A stretch of DNA of 64,000 nt from Cyanoderma ruficeps (Eukaryota; Chordata; Aves; Passeriformes; Timaliidae). Made by a program: the position numbers and the translations under genes. The notes beneath the pieces are model-generated. The model had not been told where the DNA came from, made no database searches, and saw nothing but the letters and a program-made list of their open reading frames with translations. Below, piece after piece: positions 42,481-57,299 of this stretch (positions are counted from its first letter, which is position 1; every line of letters begins with the position of its first letter). The DNA is taken from positions 19,298,239-19,362,238 of the forward strand of contig VZDJ01004378.1 in the NCBI GenBank assembly GCA_008694505.1, read 5' to 3'.

Positions 42481-45400
42481 CCTGTGTTTGTCCTAGCAGA
42501 CAAGGGGCACCATTATCACATACCTCAGCAGGGTTGTGGATGTCAACCAAATAATTGGTTTTATTTAGAATATGACAGCCAACTGGTGAATAAAGCATTT
42601 TGGGTGTCCTGGAAAGATTTTATATACAAACCAGCTGGAACCTCTTTGACAGGAACAGCCTCTTCCTTTCCCTTTCCCCCCTCCCCATTATTTTGAGTCA
42701 GACTGGTCTGGAAGTGACTGAGAGGAACTCCAAGAAGCCTGTGCCTTTGAGCAATAAAGTCTACTGGTGCTAAACATCTGACACTTGTTCATTAAGAGAG
42801 ACTCAAGCAAGCATTTCATCATTGAGATGAGTATTTAATACATGAGTGGGTAACGAGAAAACATATTTGTGGCCAATTCAAAAGGCTGTCATACAAGGAG
42901 ACTCCAAGTCTGAGCAGGTTGGGAAAGCTGCAGGGTGCTTTGGAATTCTCTCAAGTGAACTCACACTTGTAAAGCACAAAGTTGCTGCTGCAGCCTCTGA
43001 AGAAAAGTGGAAGTAGAATTGGCAGGCAGCAGGTGCCAGGCTCCTGCCTTCCTTTAGCACAGCCACTAGGTTAGAGTGAAGAGGGAACCTTACACAGCTT
43101 CTCATGTGGAGCATCCCAGCTGCACCCATCCCAAAATTCATCCCATCATTCTAGAGCTGCAGGAGTTATGTGCTAGGATGTTCCCAAACTCAGAGAAAGT
43201 CCATCATGGTAGCCTCTAGTACATGTGTCTCATGAGCAAGGCTGGATAATCTCCTTACTGTGGCAATCTACCATTTGTTCAAGGAAAATTATTCAAGGTA
43301 GATATACTCAAAACAAAAACATAAAATGACTGAAGGCCTCCAATAGCTGGAGATTAAAATACATTTCTAATGAGACAAAAAAGGACAGAAACATTCAGTA
43401 AAGTGCTTTTTCACGATTTTTGGAAGATGTAGGATGCTGGCTTCTGTAACAGGAGCAGAGCATGTCTTGCACATCCCAAATGTCCCAAAAGATAGGGGAA
43501 TGATTTTTCAGTAAATTCTGGAGGCATTGTACTTGAGTACTGGAGGCATTATAGAAAATTTGAAACGAGATTGTGATGTGCTAATTAAACAGGATGAGTA
43601 GGAAGTCACTGGTTGAAAGATTTTCATCCTGAGTGAAACTGCTTGATGTGCAATTCAGTGATCAAGAAGATGTACATTTAATCAATGAAAACATTGTTTC
43701 ATAAGAACAAGCTGACTTTATTTAATATATCTCTTACTTTTCCGGTTTATAAGTTTGTCTGAAAAAGGCAATTGTGGACATGACAGACTGTTAATCCATA
43801 CTTGTTGTAACAAGCTAGCTGGGTGTTATCTCAGAAAAACCCCACCAGTATCAACAAAAACTCCCCACTGCATAATACAGGACCCAATGGATTAAGCCCT
43901 CAGTGATTAACAGTGAGGAGCAGTCATGATATGGACTGCCATGTTTCTGAGTCAGGCAGCCTAGGACCAAGGCACAGGTTTTGTTCAGCACCTGAGAGAG
44001 ATTCAAGAGCCTTGAAAAGCCAGTGTGTGGAAGATGCCCAGGCAGCAAGGGAAATCTGTTATGACATTGCAGTCATGCAGAGTGAGCTGGAGCACTTGCT
44101 CAGCTCAAGTCACCTAAACAAGAACGATTTTAACACCAGGCAATGCCAAACCACACGTCTAGGGATGAGGAGTGCTGGATCTGTGGGAAGGGAAATAGGA
44201 TGCTGGAAAGAAATTACTCTGTAAATTTGTGAATTAAAAGAGGTCAAGCAATGCAACTGAAGTTCTCAGAACAATGCTGTGAAAAAATAAAAAAGATATA
44301 TGGACAAGAAAATAGTGAGCAACACAGTGATGTGAATGCTTATTAAATACAGCATTGGTGAAGTGATCCTGAACACCTGTGTCAAGATAGTGACTACATT
44401 TCTTACAAAATTCAATTAACTTGCAGAAGAGGCCTACCAAAGGAAAATTACCAAGAGCTCTGTGAAAAACTATCATTTCATTGTCAAAACCTGTAGACAA
44501 GGCTTCTATAGTGCCTTAGAATGCCTAGTATTAAGAAGGTATTAATATTTCAGATAAATGATTCAGTGGTAATATTTAAAATATCAACAGATAATAATTA
44601 TGAGGTTTAGGTAGTGGAAATAAGAAATTCATTTTTTACACAAGTACATTTGTACACAAGTGTGTTTAAAAAGGGGCTGAGATGTAAATTGTTTCTCCAC
44701 TTCTTGATGGCATCAAGTGATGATTTGTTGCCTTTCTGGGTGATATGCTTTAGTCTAATACAAGGTATTGATCTCAATATATGAACATTCAAATTTAAAT
44801 GATCTGTTCCTTGCATGTGATTGTGCTAAACTTCATGATTCTTTCTTGGCTTAAGATCTGTGACCCTCCCAGTTCTCTCCCCACATTGTTCTGCACATTA
44901 AGGTTTGCACTATGGAAACCACAAATAAATTAGAAAATGTAAAAACTTGTAAAACACCATGGTTCAGCAGCAGTTCTTCCTGAGTATTTGAGACCATTTA
45001 CAGATCAGGAGAGGGGGAACAAAGGGAGTCAGCAAGACAGACGAGACATGCTAATTGCAGTACTAAGGATTATTAGGGTTGTGGGTACCCAACAAGCTCA
45101 CTGGAACAAAAGGATACCCTGTCTTGTGGGTCGGGTGGCCCCAGTTCAGCAAGTGCTGGACTGAGAATCCCACTTAAATGTTCTCAAAGCCTTTTACTGT
45201 AGGTTTGGGCTGTGTGCTGATCCTGTTATCAGGTCTAAGAGCAGGAACTGTGGTCCTGCCAAAATTAGATAAGGGTTACAAAAAAAGAGAAAAGGGCACC
45301 AGCAGACACTGCTATCAAACAGAATGTTTGCTTGTGCTCTTACACTGCTGGAAATCATCAGCAAATTAGGAATAAAAGGAACATGCAGGCGGTGTGTTCC

Positions 45401-48400
45401 CAGCTGAACTGCTATAAATGTCACAGGATTTGTATTGACACCACAGACTACTTCATCACTTATTAAAAAAAAAAAAGAAAGAAAGGAATGGGGAAGAAAG
45501 ATAATATTACAAAGAAGGTTGTTTTTCAAATGAGAATAGTCAAACGTACTTAGTTAAATCTACCCTGCAGGAATCTAATCATCACTATAATTGAATGATG
45601 GTCAAAAGATAGTAGACTAAACAGTAAGTTTACATCACTGATAAAAACTACTTAAAACATACTAAATGTCTTGTACCAAAGAATAAATGGGAATGAGATA
45701 AAGATGTGAAAGAGTTTGAGCTGTTTATGTTTATGTTTATGCATCATGTTTCAGAGCAGACACTGGGTGATGCACAGGGACTCAGGAGTCATTGAGACTG
45801 CAAAATCAAGAGGGATAAACACCATGGGAAATACTGGCAGCTCAGATGAAATTGTGCTCTTGAGAGCCAGCAGTATTCTGCAATCATTCAAAAGCCTCCA
45901 ATGTACTTTAGCACCTCTTGGCCTTTGTTGAACAAAAAAGCAGGATGGGGCTGGTCTCTGCATACAGCAATGCCGGTTGGAAATGGAACACCAAGTTGCT
46001 GAAGGGATTTTATGAAATCTCAGCAAGGCAACACCTGCCCACTTGACAATGCTCTTCATAGTTAGAATGACTCCTCCGATGTTTTGAATACCACAGTGCA
46101 TCATTTATTCCTTTTCATACAGGAGGAAATTTCTCTCCTTGAAACCCATGGGACTGTGTTTGGTAACAGCCAGTCTGTGACATCTCCCTGGGGAATGAGG
46201 AACCTTAGAGCAGATACCACTTTATGAATAATTCCTGTAAGCACACAAGAAAGACCAGTGAGAACACTTCACATATCCCTTCAGTCATACCTTCCAGAGG
46301 CACCATAACACTTACCTCTGCCTTGGAGAAGTAAAGTCAGGGCATACATTGCAACAGGACAAGATTTTAGTTCAGGAACATTTCCATATCCCCGTCTTTA
46401 AGAAGAGAGAAGAGAGCATGACTATACTTGCCCACTTCTACAGCAAGAACATTTCCTCTCACGGCACTCAGTTTGGCTGCAATGCCTAACCATTAGGTCC
46501 TGCTTCAGATTTGGTCTTCGTATTATTCCACTTGCATCAGAGGGTTCAAGGGTAACTGTTTGTTCCTCGAAGTTTCTCTCCACCAAGATCAATGATTTCT
46601 AATTGAAGGAAAGAGTGAAGGCATCTTTTGAGGACAGTGCATGTGAATAGATTCATCTCAACCATAGGGATTATAATCAGTATCTTTAATTACAATATAA
46701 ATTAGCAGCAAGACTTTCCTTTAAATAATTACTTTTAACCTTATTACATTTCTTCTCCTTGATACTTTTGCAAGGTAGAGGTAGACCTTGCTGGTTACTA
46801 GCTGCAAAGATGTGTTGAAGTTGTACATGGTCTTTGCATAGAATTTGGTGCTTTTTTGTTTGGTGGGGGTTTTTTTATTTGTTTGTTTGGTTGGTTGTTT
46901 TTTTGTTATCCAGAGGGACACATGGTGAACATGTTTAAGCCATTACATAACTCAACATACCCTGCTTAGGTTCTTCATTCTGTATAACAGAGAACAGCAA
47001 ATGAAAACTGAAAAAGCTAACTCTTTTTTGCATCCTGCTGTTTCTGGATGGAAAGTGAGATTTAATAAAAGTACAGAAATTCAAAACTATGGTAAATTGG
47101 ATTCATATATTTCAGTTACTCTTCTCAAACTGCATTTTGCACTGGAAATTAATAGCTTGGTTACTGAAAGCCTTATCCATATCATGGATTTTAAACAACA
47201 AAAGCAAAACAAAGTGGTTATTCCTTCTGTACCTGGAGAAATGGCTGCTGCTGCTGGGAGCTGGTGCATATCCTTGGTGAAACTCTGGTTCAAGATGATC
47301 AGCTCCTGTCCTAAAGCTCCAGTTGTCTCAAGGACTTTGAGAACAAACAAGTTGTGTTTGAATATTATCTATTAGTGTTTATTCAGTTCAAGCTATTTTA
47401 ATATCCTACGATAACCTTAAAATGGACTATCATGATTCTGAATTAAATTTCAACTATATAAATACTTCAAGGAGAAAGAAAAGCTAGGTTTAAAATAATA
47501 TGTGGGTTGGTCCATATAAATTAAAATTTCTATTTAATAATATTTGGTAAGGAATATGCTGGATTTGTTCAAATAATAAATAACATTTAATTTTATTTGT
47601 TATTCCTCTACAGTATGGATTACAGTGCTGTGTACGTCCACTTCACCAGACAGAAGCTGTGTAATGAAATTTGTGACCCAGCATGCTCAGGGAATGGAGG
47701 AGGACCAGGCTTGGCTAGCAGAGAGTAGATCCATAGTTTTAATAAACACAGACCGTGTGAAGGGTGCTGAATGAGTAGGGTGTGGGTATTTATCACATTG
47801 TGGGGGCAGCAGCTATTCCAGTTGTCCCATTTCTGGAGAGGGACTGAGGTGCTTCAGGGCAGTGATTCTCCCATCCTGCAAAGGGGCTGGGGCACTTCAG
47901 GGAATACTAGCTGCATCCAAGGCTACTGCTACCCACTGAGAGGCCTTATGGCCCAAGGTTTCTCTGAATCTCTATGCCAGAAGATACCAATTCATGTATT
48001 TATGAAATCCAGGGCAGATTCACAGCTTTAGTACTGAGAAATTTTATTATATTGTTGTATTACCCTTTTGTTCCTAACATTTGCAGTCCCCTTTCACCAG
48101 CTCTTTAGGTTATAACTGTGCTGTAGCAGCATATGGGATTGTGAAAGCACTGTGCCATAACAGCATTTTATTCTGACATTTACCCTCCGCTGTAGCCAGA
48201 GCTATGAGCAGGAGTTAGACCTATACCCCATCCAGGTCATTTTATATACATCACTGTTCTATTAGAGGAGGTTTTTTAGATATCCCTGCTTCTAAAACTG
48301 TCAGCTTTACTGCTGCATTCACTCAGCCTCCCCCCACACATCAGCTTCAAAGCCTCAGTGCTTTCTGAGCGCCATTGGGCTCTCAAATACAAAAAAAAAA

Positions 48401-51400
48401 TTGCTTTTTGCTAAAAGATGTGCGTTGTTCCTTTTGTTGGGTAAGCAGAATGTTCTGGCAGTCTCAGCACTTCATCATTAGCTGCAGACCATAACTCACA
48501 CCCAGCCTGGGAGAGAACTGGAGCAAAAAGAAAAATGGTTTTGCCTCCCTGCCCCTGACCCCATGCCACTGTGTTATTTGTCACGAGATTGCTAAGCCAT
48601 TCACGAGTATAAATCAGTATCATTCAAAAACCAGTGTCAAAGGAAACAATGAAAATCCCAGGATTTTATGAATGGGAGGGATTGTCCTGTGCTGCCAGAC
48701 TTGGATCAATGCAAAGCTGGCAGGGGACGCCACTGCAATGCAATAAACACTGCCATCTGTTACCTCTGACTTCCTGGAGCATGTAAAAGGCACCAGTGAA
48801 AATCAGCCCTGCCCTGACACGAGATGCTCCTTGGACAGTTCCTTCCCACCTGTGAGGGCAGCAGGCAAAGCTGGTGTGTGGTGGCACTGGTGACACTTTG
48901 CCTCACCAGTGTCACCACAGGGTAAGGCACCTGGGGGTGCCAGGATTGTTGGGTGTATCCCCATGGTGGAAAGCCTCCAGGAGCTTTCCAGCACATGGTT
49001 TGTCTCCCCCATAGCACTGGCATACATCAGTGCCTTGGTGGCATCAAGGTCCTCCTATGCCCAGGAAGGTCCCATGTGCAGCACACTGTGAAGAGCTTTG
49101 TGTGTTTTTGTGTGCATAAAGCAAACATTCCCACTGCAGCACCTCATCCTGGTGATTCAGGAGAGCATGCGGGGCAAGGGGGCTGCTTCCCTCCTCCCCA
49201 GCCCACTGCAAGCACAATCTATCTCCAAGTGCACAGGGCATGTTTGTCAGGTTCTCTCACCCCTCTACAAGCATCTCCCCACTGTGGGGAATGAGGGCTG
49301 CCTGCCAGCATTTGCCATGGGAGCAAATGCCTTCCCACATCACCCTGATGCTGACTGCTTGGCTGAGCAGCAGTGCGTTGTTTCTGCACGCTCAGGCATG
49401 GTGTGGTTGGGATTATTTATACCCAAGATACCTGCAGCTGAGGTCTTAAACACAGAGGCACTCCAAAAGATAACAGGCTGTTGTTCTCTGCTCTGCAGAG
49501 AAGTCTGTGAAGCCTAATGACAGAAACAGAAAGGGAAACATCCACATGCAAAAGCAGCCTGCTCAAAAACTAACCAGTTATTTTTGGTGCAGAATGCTAC
49601 TAATGTTTGCAGACACATTTATTTTTTCCCACACCCTGAGTTCTGCAGAGCAAGGGATAAAGGTCTGTAGTAGCTCATCATTTCCATTTGCTTTGCATTT
49701 AGATAACATATTTCCAAATGTAAAAACTGCGTGGACAATATTGGCTGCCCGAGGAATACTGCTGGAAACAGTGCTTGTATGCTTATCTTTGAAAATCTGG
49801 CCTTGGGGGCTGTGTTAATTTCTCTCATTGTTTTAGCTGGGCCTCTCTAAAGCCCTTCCCCTCCCAGGCTTGGAACTGAGGCCACGTGCCCCACAAACAC
49901 ATTGAGACCTGCTGATCATACCACAAATTCACTGGGATGCTACAGGGGGACCATCTGTGCCTGATTATGGACAGCAAAACAGCCGTCCCACAGCAGGGAC
50001 AAGCATGAAGATGAACCTCTCAAAAAGATTTAATTGTATAAAAGTGATTTCTATTTTGAAATCCTACAGAATCTTTATTTTGAAAATTAACTACTAGGAA
50101 AAAAATCTTATTCTGTCTATTTGTGTCAAAATATTTGTGTCTCTCCCACCCTGCTTCCTAGTTCACTTTGTATTTACAGGAAACATTGCGCAGACCGTGA
50201 CACCGCACATGTTCTGAGCAGAATTTTTCCTCAAAATCAGATTCAGTGATCATAATTAAACTGAGATGTGCCTGAGTTTCTGCTGAACTTGAATAAATGG
50301 CAGTTAGCTCCTTACCTCTGAGCTTGTCAAACAAGAGTGATTAGAAATATGCAGTTGGCTGGAAAAAAACAACATAGAAGCCCATGAAGCCCATGAAGCT
50401 GTACAGAAGATTTTTAGCTTAACTGGTTTTCATCTAGCAAGAACTTCACCAGGAGGAAAGTAAGACTAGTCTGACAAGAAAGAAAAAAGTTCACATTAAA
50501 ACCCCAATTCATTTGCCAAGTAGGTCTCAAAATACTATGAACAATGACTGCCAGGTGCCTGGAACCAAGCTACCCTTCCTAAACAATCGCTTATATGGTG
50601 CTATGGCCCAGCAATTATTTACTGTATTAGCAGATAACTGCATTTGATCAGAGCTAGTAACTAATTTAGATCATTCACATGCAGTCACTACCCTGTATAA
50701 GGAAGTGAAGCAATCCACAGCACTTTGGTTTGACTGGGGACACTTCAATTCCAAATTTCAGTGTGAAACACAGATGTTGTGGACTGCTGGTCATACCACA
50801 TGGGCAGAGATTTAGAAATGCTCTTTTTCCCTCCAGTCCCACTGTGGTCAGGGTGATTCCATGAGGATATGGGTTCATAGGATTAAGAGAGATGACCCTT
50901 CCCCATCCAACACAAACCCATGTTTTCCATGGGCTGGTAGTTGGAAGAGGGCACAATGTGGGCATGTGGGGCAATGGGCAGTGAGCTGTCTGCAGCCTGT
51001 GTCACTGGTGGGAACATGTCTGAGCCAGGAACCACTACATCTGACCAGAGACGGGCACCAGGGCTCAACCTCCAAGCTGCTCAAACATTGTCAGATTTTG
51101 GGGTTGGAGAATGGCTCACAAGATGCACGAGCTGACCTGCACAAGGTCTATCCCAGTACTGGTGGGGGAAGTACAGAGAAGGTGAACCAGCAGCCGCAAG
51201 GAATCCATGTGGCTGTGTGCACCTTCCCAAGGCCCTTTCAGTCCCTCTTTGCTACCAGACACTACTGTAATGTTGAAATCTGACCACTGAGAGCTGTCCC
51301 AAAGATCATTGGGTTTTTTACTAAACATGGGAGAACGAGTGACGGATTTGGCTCCTGCCTTGTGCTCCCCTGATCCCAGCTCTTCAAGGGAAGAGGCCAG

Positions 51401-52119
51401 TCTCCTCTTTCCTTTCCTTTTTGTGGGTGCTGTGATCCTTCAACAACTTGCACATGTGGTCTCTCTTAGTTTTGCCTGCCTGATTACATGTGTTTCTTTT
51501 ATCATCTATAGAGGAATGAAGACATGTGACACAACTGTGCAGGATGGGCAGGAAGAGCTTGGATCAGACAGATGAAGTATCCTGCCAAACAGGCAGCACA
51601 GCTTCCCAGCCAGTGGTGTGCTGTGGCACACCAGGCTAGCTGGGAGCTCTGCTGTGGTCCCAGTGTGTCTGACCTCTCCTCGTGACATTGCCACAACATT
51701 GTTCTGGTCAGGAAAGGACAACAGTCTGTGTCTTGAGCAAAGTGTGTCATACAGCATCATAGAGGACACATAACCCCAGTGGTGCCAGCTCAGCCTTCCT
51801 GAATGTCTTTTGTCACAGTTCTTAAGGTTTCTTACGACAATCCTCTCAGCTTTGGTAGCAGATAGCAAGTCTGCATCTCAAACCATAAAAATCTACTAGA
51901 AAACACAGATTTGGGTAATTTTCCTAACCAAAAATGCTATGTCCTTTTCTTTTTGTGCACATCCTGAAGATGTAGAGCAGGGGCCAGATTTTCAACTCAC
52001 AAAATGATGATGTAGGTACAAATGTGTGGCCAAAAGGGTGGAAACAGGCCAGAGCAAAATATTTGGCTCAGGCAAATGGGTGCAAGGGCTCCTGGTCCGG
52101 AGCAGCTCTGGTGTGGGTT
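42481..52119. other. Intergenic DNA, no gene recognised
   Basis: About 9.6 kb with scattered short frames on both strands. The minus-strand frame at 44234-44500 (88 codons) and the overlapping frames at 45716-46104 are the most protein-like in composition, but none has a domain I know. No LTR or full-length LINE was seen. Confidence 0.45.
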
Positions 52120-52200
52120 AGAGAATCACAGGGTGACTCAGGTAGGATGGAACCTCAGCAGGTTGTGAGTAGCCCAGCCTCCCACTCAGAGCAGGAGCAG
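52120..52200 (-). mobile_element. CR1-like LINE fragment
   Basis: The stretch begins AGAATCACAGGGTGACTCAGG and continues with a diverged form of the 'ggaaggacctc...cagcccaacctccc' pattern, typical of antisense CR1 3' regions in birds. It is a short, old fragment identified by pattern only. Confidence 0.45.
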
Positions 52201-53084
52201 CCCATTTGCCATCTGCCTTTGCCTTTCCCTAGTTCTGCTCCATCCCAGCTGACCCTGGGGATTGTCTTGCAGCAGATGCATCCAGGTCTCTGCAGTGTTG
52301 TGTCCCAGATGAGGCTGCTGCTTCCTTTCCTGGGCAGTGAGGAGCAGTGCTGGGCTGCTGGGGGACATGACACGTGGGGGGAAGGATTGCCTTCAGCCAC
52401 TGCCTCACGCGCTCGCCACGAGAATGACCTGAAAACACTTTGCAGTTTTCAACAGCCTTAACAATGGAGATTGTTGTTCTATTAAATATTTCACAATCTA
52501 GTCTCCTTATTGATTCAATTGGAAAAAAAAAAATATATATATATGTTTACACACATAGTGCTGCAGAACGTTGTAGAGACCCTGTTTTCATCAGGCTGCC
52601 CGCAGAGGTCGGTAGGGGGGCCAGGAGGTCAGACAAGCAAACGGGAAGCAAAAGGCAGCCCTTTATTTGGATGTGGGGCTGACAGAGGGCTTGTACAGAG
52701 GGATTAGTAACGGTGAACTGCCACAACAGGAACCTGTTTTGTTACTAGGACACGTTGCAAGTCAGCAGACAACCACATTTTTCTGACTCATCAGCTGATA
52801 CTAATTAATGACTTGGGAGCACACCAAAAATCCCCATTGGCCTTCCCTCCTTCCTTGAAAGGCTGTAATTCTCTTTCTCCCCTTCCCCCCAGCTTTAGAA
52901 AAAAAATCACATCAAAAAGCTATAAATTTTACATATGGAGAGTGACTAAAATAGCTCACCAGTCCCAGCATCACTTCAAATAAAGGTGCAAACCCTCCAG
53001 AGGGAAGGATGCAAACCTAATAAAAAATATAAAGGTAGAACCAATATTTTTTTTTCTTATATGAAAATCAACATTCTCTGTTAC

Positions 53085-53206
53085 CAGAACTGCCTGTGAC
53101 AAAGCAAATGCCCATGTCTGTAGGCTGCTGCATCTCTCTGCCAGCCAGGCTAGCAATGCTGAGCAGCAGGATTTCAGGTATACACATTGAAAATGTCTTT
53201 GTTTCT
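53085..53206 (-). CDS. Possible coding exon of the unnamed minus-strand gene
   Basis: A 122-base block has a very good acceptor (TTGCCTCATTCTTTTGTTCAG, ending at 53207) and a donor CTG|GTAACA (GT at 53084-53083). Two frames are open through it. One begins with a single base that would complete the two bases left over at the end of the exon at 61540-61683; it reads K-ETKTFSMCIPEIL and later QQPTDMGICFVTGSSG. The implied intron would be 8.3 kb. No family was recognised, and a block this short can be open by chance, so this is only a candidate. Confidence 0.2.
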
Positions 53207-54849
53207 CTGAACAAAAGAATGAGGCAAAACTCCACAAACCTCAACACCATCCTCCTTCAAAGTGGGTAGGTATGGTCCCTTGTGTCCCCAGGGATACAGC
53301 CACCTTTGTTTATGCCACATCTGCACCCTCAGTGGGACCAGCAGCAGTTAAAACCCAGTTTCTAAAAGCCAGGTTTACAGACTGACTCCCAGCACCTGTA
53401 TTTCTCTGTCCTAGAAAACAGAACCACTGATCTTATATTCTTTTAGAACCCTTCATCCTTTATTTAATGTCCTTAAATAATCTGTGTTGATATGAAACCA
53501 ATTTTTCCCAAATCCGCCGTAAGTATTAATCCTCAGGGGAACGTATTTAAACAAAATGTAAATAGTTTCCTTCATGTAATTTTGTTTGGACAGAACAACT
53601 GCCACCAAGATATCGTGTGATCTCCAGGGTACCATGAATAGTGCTTTCATACTTTCCTGTCACTGGGGCGTAATTAAAAGATCTATTTTTTTTTCAGTCA
53701 TTACTACATAAATAAAGCTTCCTTTTGAATTACCTCAATCTCCTTCAATGCATGAAGAACACAGAGCAAAGCTGTGGTTTTGAATTCTGCCTGTTTTTAA
53801 CAGATATAACCCTCTTAGAGCTTAACCATGTCTTTACAGACACAGAAGCTCAATTACATCTTTACTTTCGTTCTTATGTTCCTGTACTGTTTTGTGAAGC
53901 ATGAAGGAGCATTAAATTCACTTGCCATGATTCCTAGAGGACATTTAATTGGGTGGATGTCCCGATGAAATAATTTCACCTTCATCATGTACATATCTAA
54001 CTCCAAATGAAATATTAACAAGTCTGAGAAAGATAAAGATGTATAAAAGGGTCTAAAATTCTTACTTCCCACAAGTACCCTCACAGTACTTTAAAGTGTC
54101 TCCAACAGAAAGTTTGATGATAACAATCTTGAGCGACTTGCACACCTGCAGGACTCAGTCCTGTGCAAAGTCATGCCTCAAAAATACATTCAATAATACT
54201 CCTCCTTTTATCTCTAAGGTCTTCTCAGAACCGACTTTCTTGGGGTGGTGCTTTTGTTTGCCTCTGCTGTTCTTCCTGCTTTCACATTTCAATGGCAGGG
54301 CCATACCAAAAACCATCCTGGCATTTTCTTCTTCTTCTGAATGCAAGGGGCCTAATGCGTGTTTGCTTGGGACTCATGACTCATACACATTGAAGCTCAA
54401 AGCAGGGACTATCAGACCATTATGAAGATTATAAGAGTGCTTGACATAAAGCTGCCTGCTGCAACAGGGACTAAGAAAGGGCTACTGACTGCCCAGGGCC
54501 ACAAACAAGGAGGACAGCTGGAAGGCAGGCTGAGAATGAAATCACCCTTCCATAGGTTTCATATTCAGAACAGCTTCTCATACAGAACTCAGAATTTAAA
54601 AGCTGATAAATGACAGAATGAACACAGGCATCTATTTACTTTATCCCTTATCCTTGCTAATTCTGCAGTGCAGCCATGCTCATCCAAAGCTTAGCACTAA
54701 TTTAGTGTCAAAAATTCAAAAGCATTTGAGTGGCCAGGCTAGAAAAGATTTACTAGTAGATTGGCTTGTTTATGAATGCATAAGAGCATAGAATTCTCTT
54801 TTTATCTTTTATCTATATTTAATTTATTTAAACAAAAGGTGTGGAGGGG

Positions 54850-54900
54850 TTGTTGTTGTTGTTGTTTTTTGGTTTTCTTTTTTTTTTTTCTTTTTTTTAA
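54850..54900. repeat. (TTG)n and poly-T tract
   Basis: Several TTG units run into T-rich sequence broken by a few other bases. It is low-complexity DNA. Confidence 0.85.
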
Positions 54901-56926
54901 GTTTCCAACGGGTCTTTTATATCAGAGGAAAGAGGATCTGATGAAAAATTCCAGATCTTTATTTGCCTTTCTCACGGGGCAGCCATTACTTACTCCTCTT
55001 TCCCACTGATGACCTGTAGTGGGGAGTGTTGCTTTGAAATAAAGAAAAGGACGAGGCATCTCTTACAGAAAGGGAAGATGAAAAAGAAACAAAAGCAAGG
55101 AAACAGAAGCATCACCGAAACCACATCTGTTTTCCTGTGATTGGACTAAAGATCCCAAGCTGGACAATCTATTGACCTAACAAAAAAAAGTTGATTCTGT
55201 GCCTTTTTTTCTGGCAGAAAACTCCGTCTCAACCCCCACATGTCTGTAGACCAAATTTGCCTCAAATTCTGACTCTAGGATGTGTGTGTTTTGAACATGT
55301 GAGGCTTTAGGCTTCACATAGAAACAGAAATGCAAGTATGAGCCAAGGCTTGGGAGTGATTTCTAAAGCAAGTGTGGGAACAGGGTCTGAAGGTTTCTTA
55401 GCTGAATTTGTCTGTGCTTTCTGGTGCTTCAAACTATTGTTATTTATATGCAGAGGGTTTGAATTAACTGCATGTTTGGACATGGTAAATCTGAAAACAG
55501 AGTTTGACTTTAATAATGGAGTTGGTAGCACTGAAACACTGAATCTAAAACCCTGTAAATAGCAAATCCTTTTGTGGGTACCCACCAAGTCCAGGCAGTA
55601 ATCCATGCTGTTTGCATTGGATATTCCCCTTTGCTTCCTCTGTTCTGGTAAAAATACAAATTAAAAGTTAGCTGGTCAAACATGTAAGCTTGCCCCATCC
55701 ATATTCATGGAGAAAATGTGTTCATTTGAGTTCAATGTCCCAACCAATCCACCTGGTTATCACTCTGTGTTGCACATACCAGACTAGTTAAAAATGAAAC
55801 TAAAAGAGCTTTGGACTGCTCTGCATCAAGAGCAGGAAAGTGAGTTGCACAAGCTGTTCAAACAGACAAACTAAGAGAACACACTAAACTAACCCTAATA
55901 AAAATATTCCATTCCTCAAATTTTGCCTGTAGCGTCTGGCAACATTTTCTCCTTAAATGCAGCTGCTTTTTTGCTTTTCTTTTTTTTATTTTTTAGCACA
56001 TGCATATAGCTAATTTGTAAATGAATTGTGATAAAAATGCCACGTGTGTTGTGTCCATATGCCACGGCTTTGTAAACTCTTTGGGTAATACCAACAATAA
56101 AATTATGAAAGCATCATTGTAATAAAATTGTGACAATGTTATGCTAAACCCAGCAGATGATCTAAGCCAGAAATCCCTCAAAGAAGGAAACCTTTGTTCT
56201 CTTAAACACAAGGCACAGGCAAGGTGTTGTGAGCAGTACAATAACTGAGCTCAGATACTTGTCCTGCTCTTCTGGCCCCCAGAAAATGAATGTGAAATAT
56301 TCATCCCATAGTTCAGTATCTTCTAACACCCACCTGGTTTGGACTTTACAGCATACGAGGCTAGGCAAAACCACATTAGAAAGATGTATTTCAGCAAGCA
56401 CTGCATTTAAACAAGGTGCCTCATCATGTCAAAAAATGTCACCAGGTCTCACACAAACTAGGAAAGCAAGTTTTTTTTTTTTTAAATTATCTACTCCTGA
56501 ATACTTATCTACAACACACAAGTACAATAAAATATGGTTATAGGAAATACATAGGGTTCAACCAGGGGTTTTTTTCAGTCTCCACTTTGCAAGCCCTTGG
56601 TAAAAGCCCTGACTGTTCTTTTTAAAAAAAAAATAAAAAATGGCTTTTTGCTGAAATTCCCTCAGGATGAAGAATCAGAATCATAATCTAATAATATATT
56701 TTCATAACTGGATGCTATGATATGGAATGCTTCAATGAAGTTTTGTATATTGAAGCCCAGTTGTTATCTGCCAGCAATGTTTATGTACACAGGGCTAAAG
56801 ATCAGCCAAAATGTCATTACAGGAAATAAAAAACACTGGAAGACAAATGCAAAAACCATTTGGTAGAAATCATAGATACCGGAGTGAAACCTTTTCCAAT
56901 ATTGAATTAGGAACAGAAGATATTAC

Positions 56927-56983
56927 AGAATTCAAAGGCAGAGCTGGAAGAGATGGCTGAGATCATTTGGTTTGAGATTTTGC
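56927..56983. mobile_element. Possible old interspersed-repeat fragment
   Basis: ACAGAATTCAAAGGCAGAGC followed by TGGAAGAGATGGCTGAGATCA has the 'cagaat...ggaagggac...gatcat' cadence of antisense CR1 3' ends but is strongly diverged. This is a weak call. Confidence 0.25.
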
Positions 56984-57299
56984 AGGACATCAAACTCAGA
57001 TTTCTCTGTTAACCCGTGTTGTATTCAGAGTATCTCTTTCAGCAGGAAAATTATAAAATCTATGGTAGTTATTAACTAGCTTTGTTGTTAATTACTCCTT
57101 TTGTTAAGCACACCTTATTTTTAATCTGAAGTGTTTCTGTCTTTGACTCCTCTTGATGGACGGTGCTCTATATGTGTTGGGCTGAAGAGTTATCTGCTAA
57201 TAATTTTTTCTTTCCTCTATAGATATTCACAGGCTGCACTAGCCTTGTTTTTTGATAAGATAAACAGACTTCTCTCCTTGAGACTGCCTCATGTTTTCC

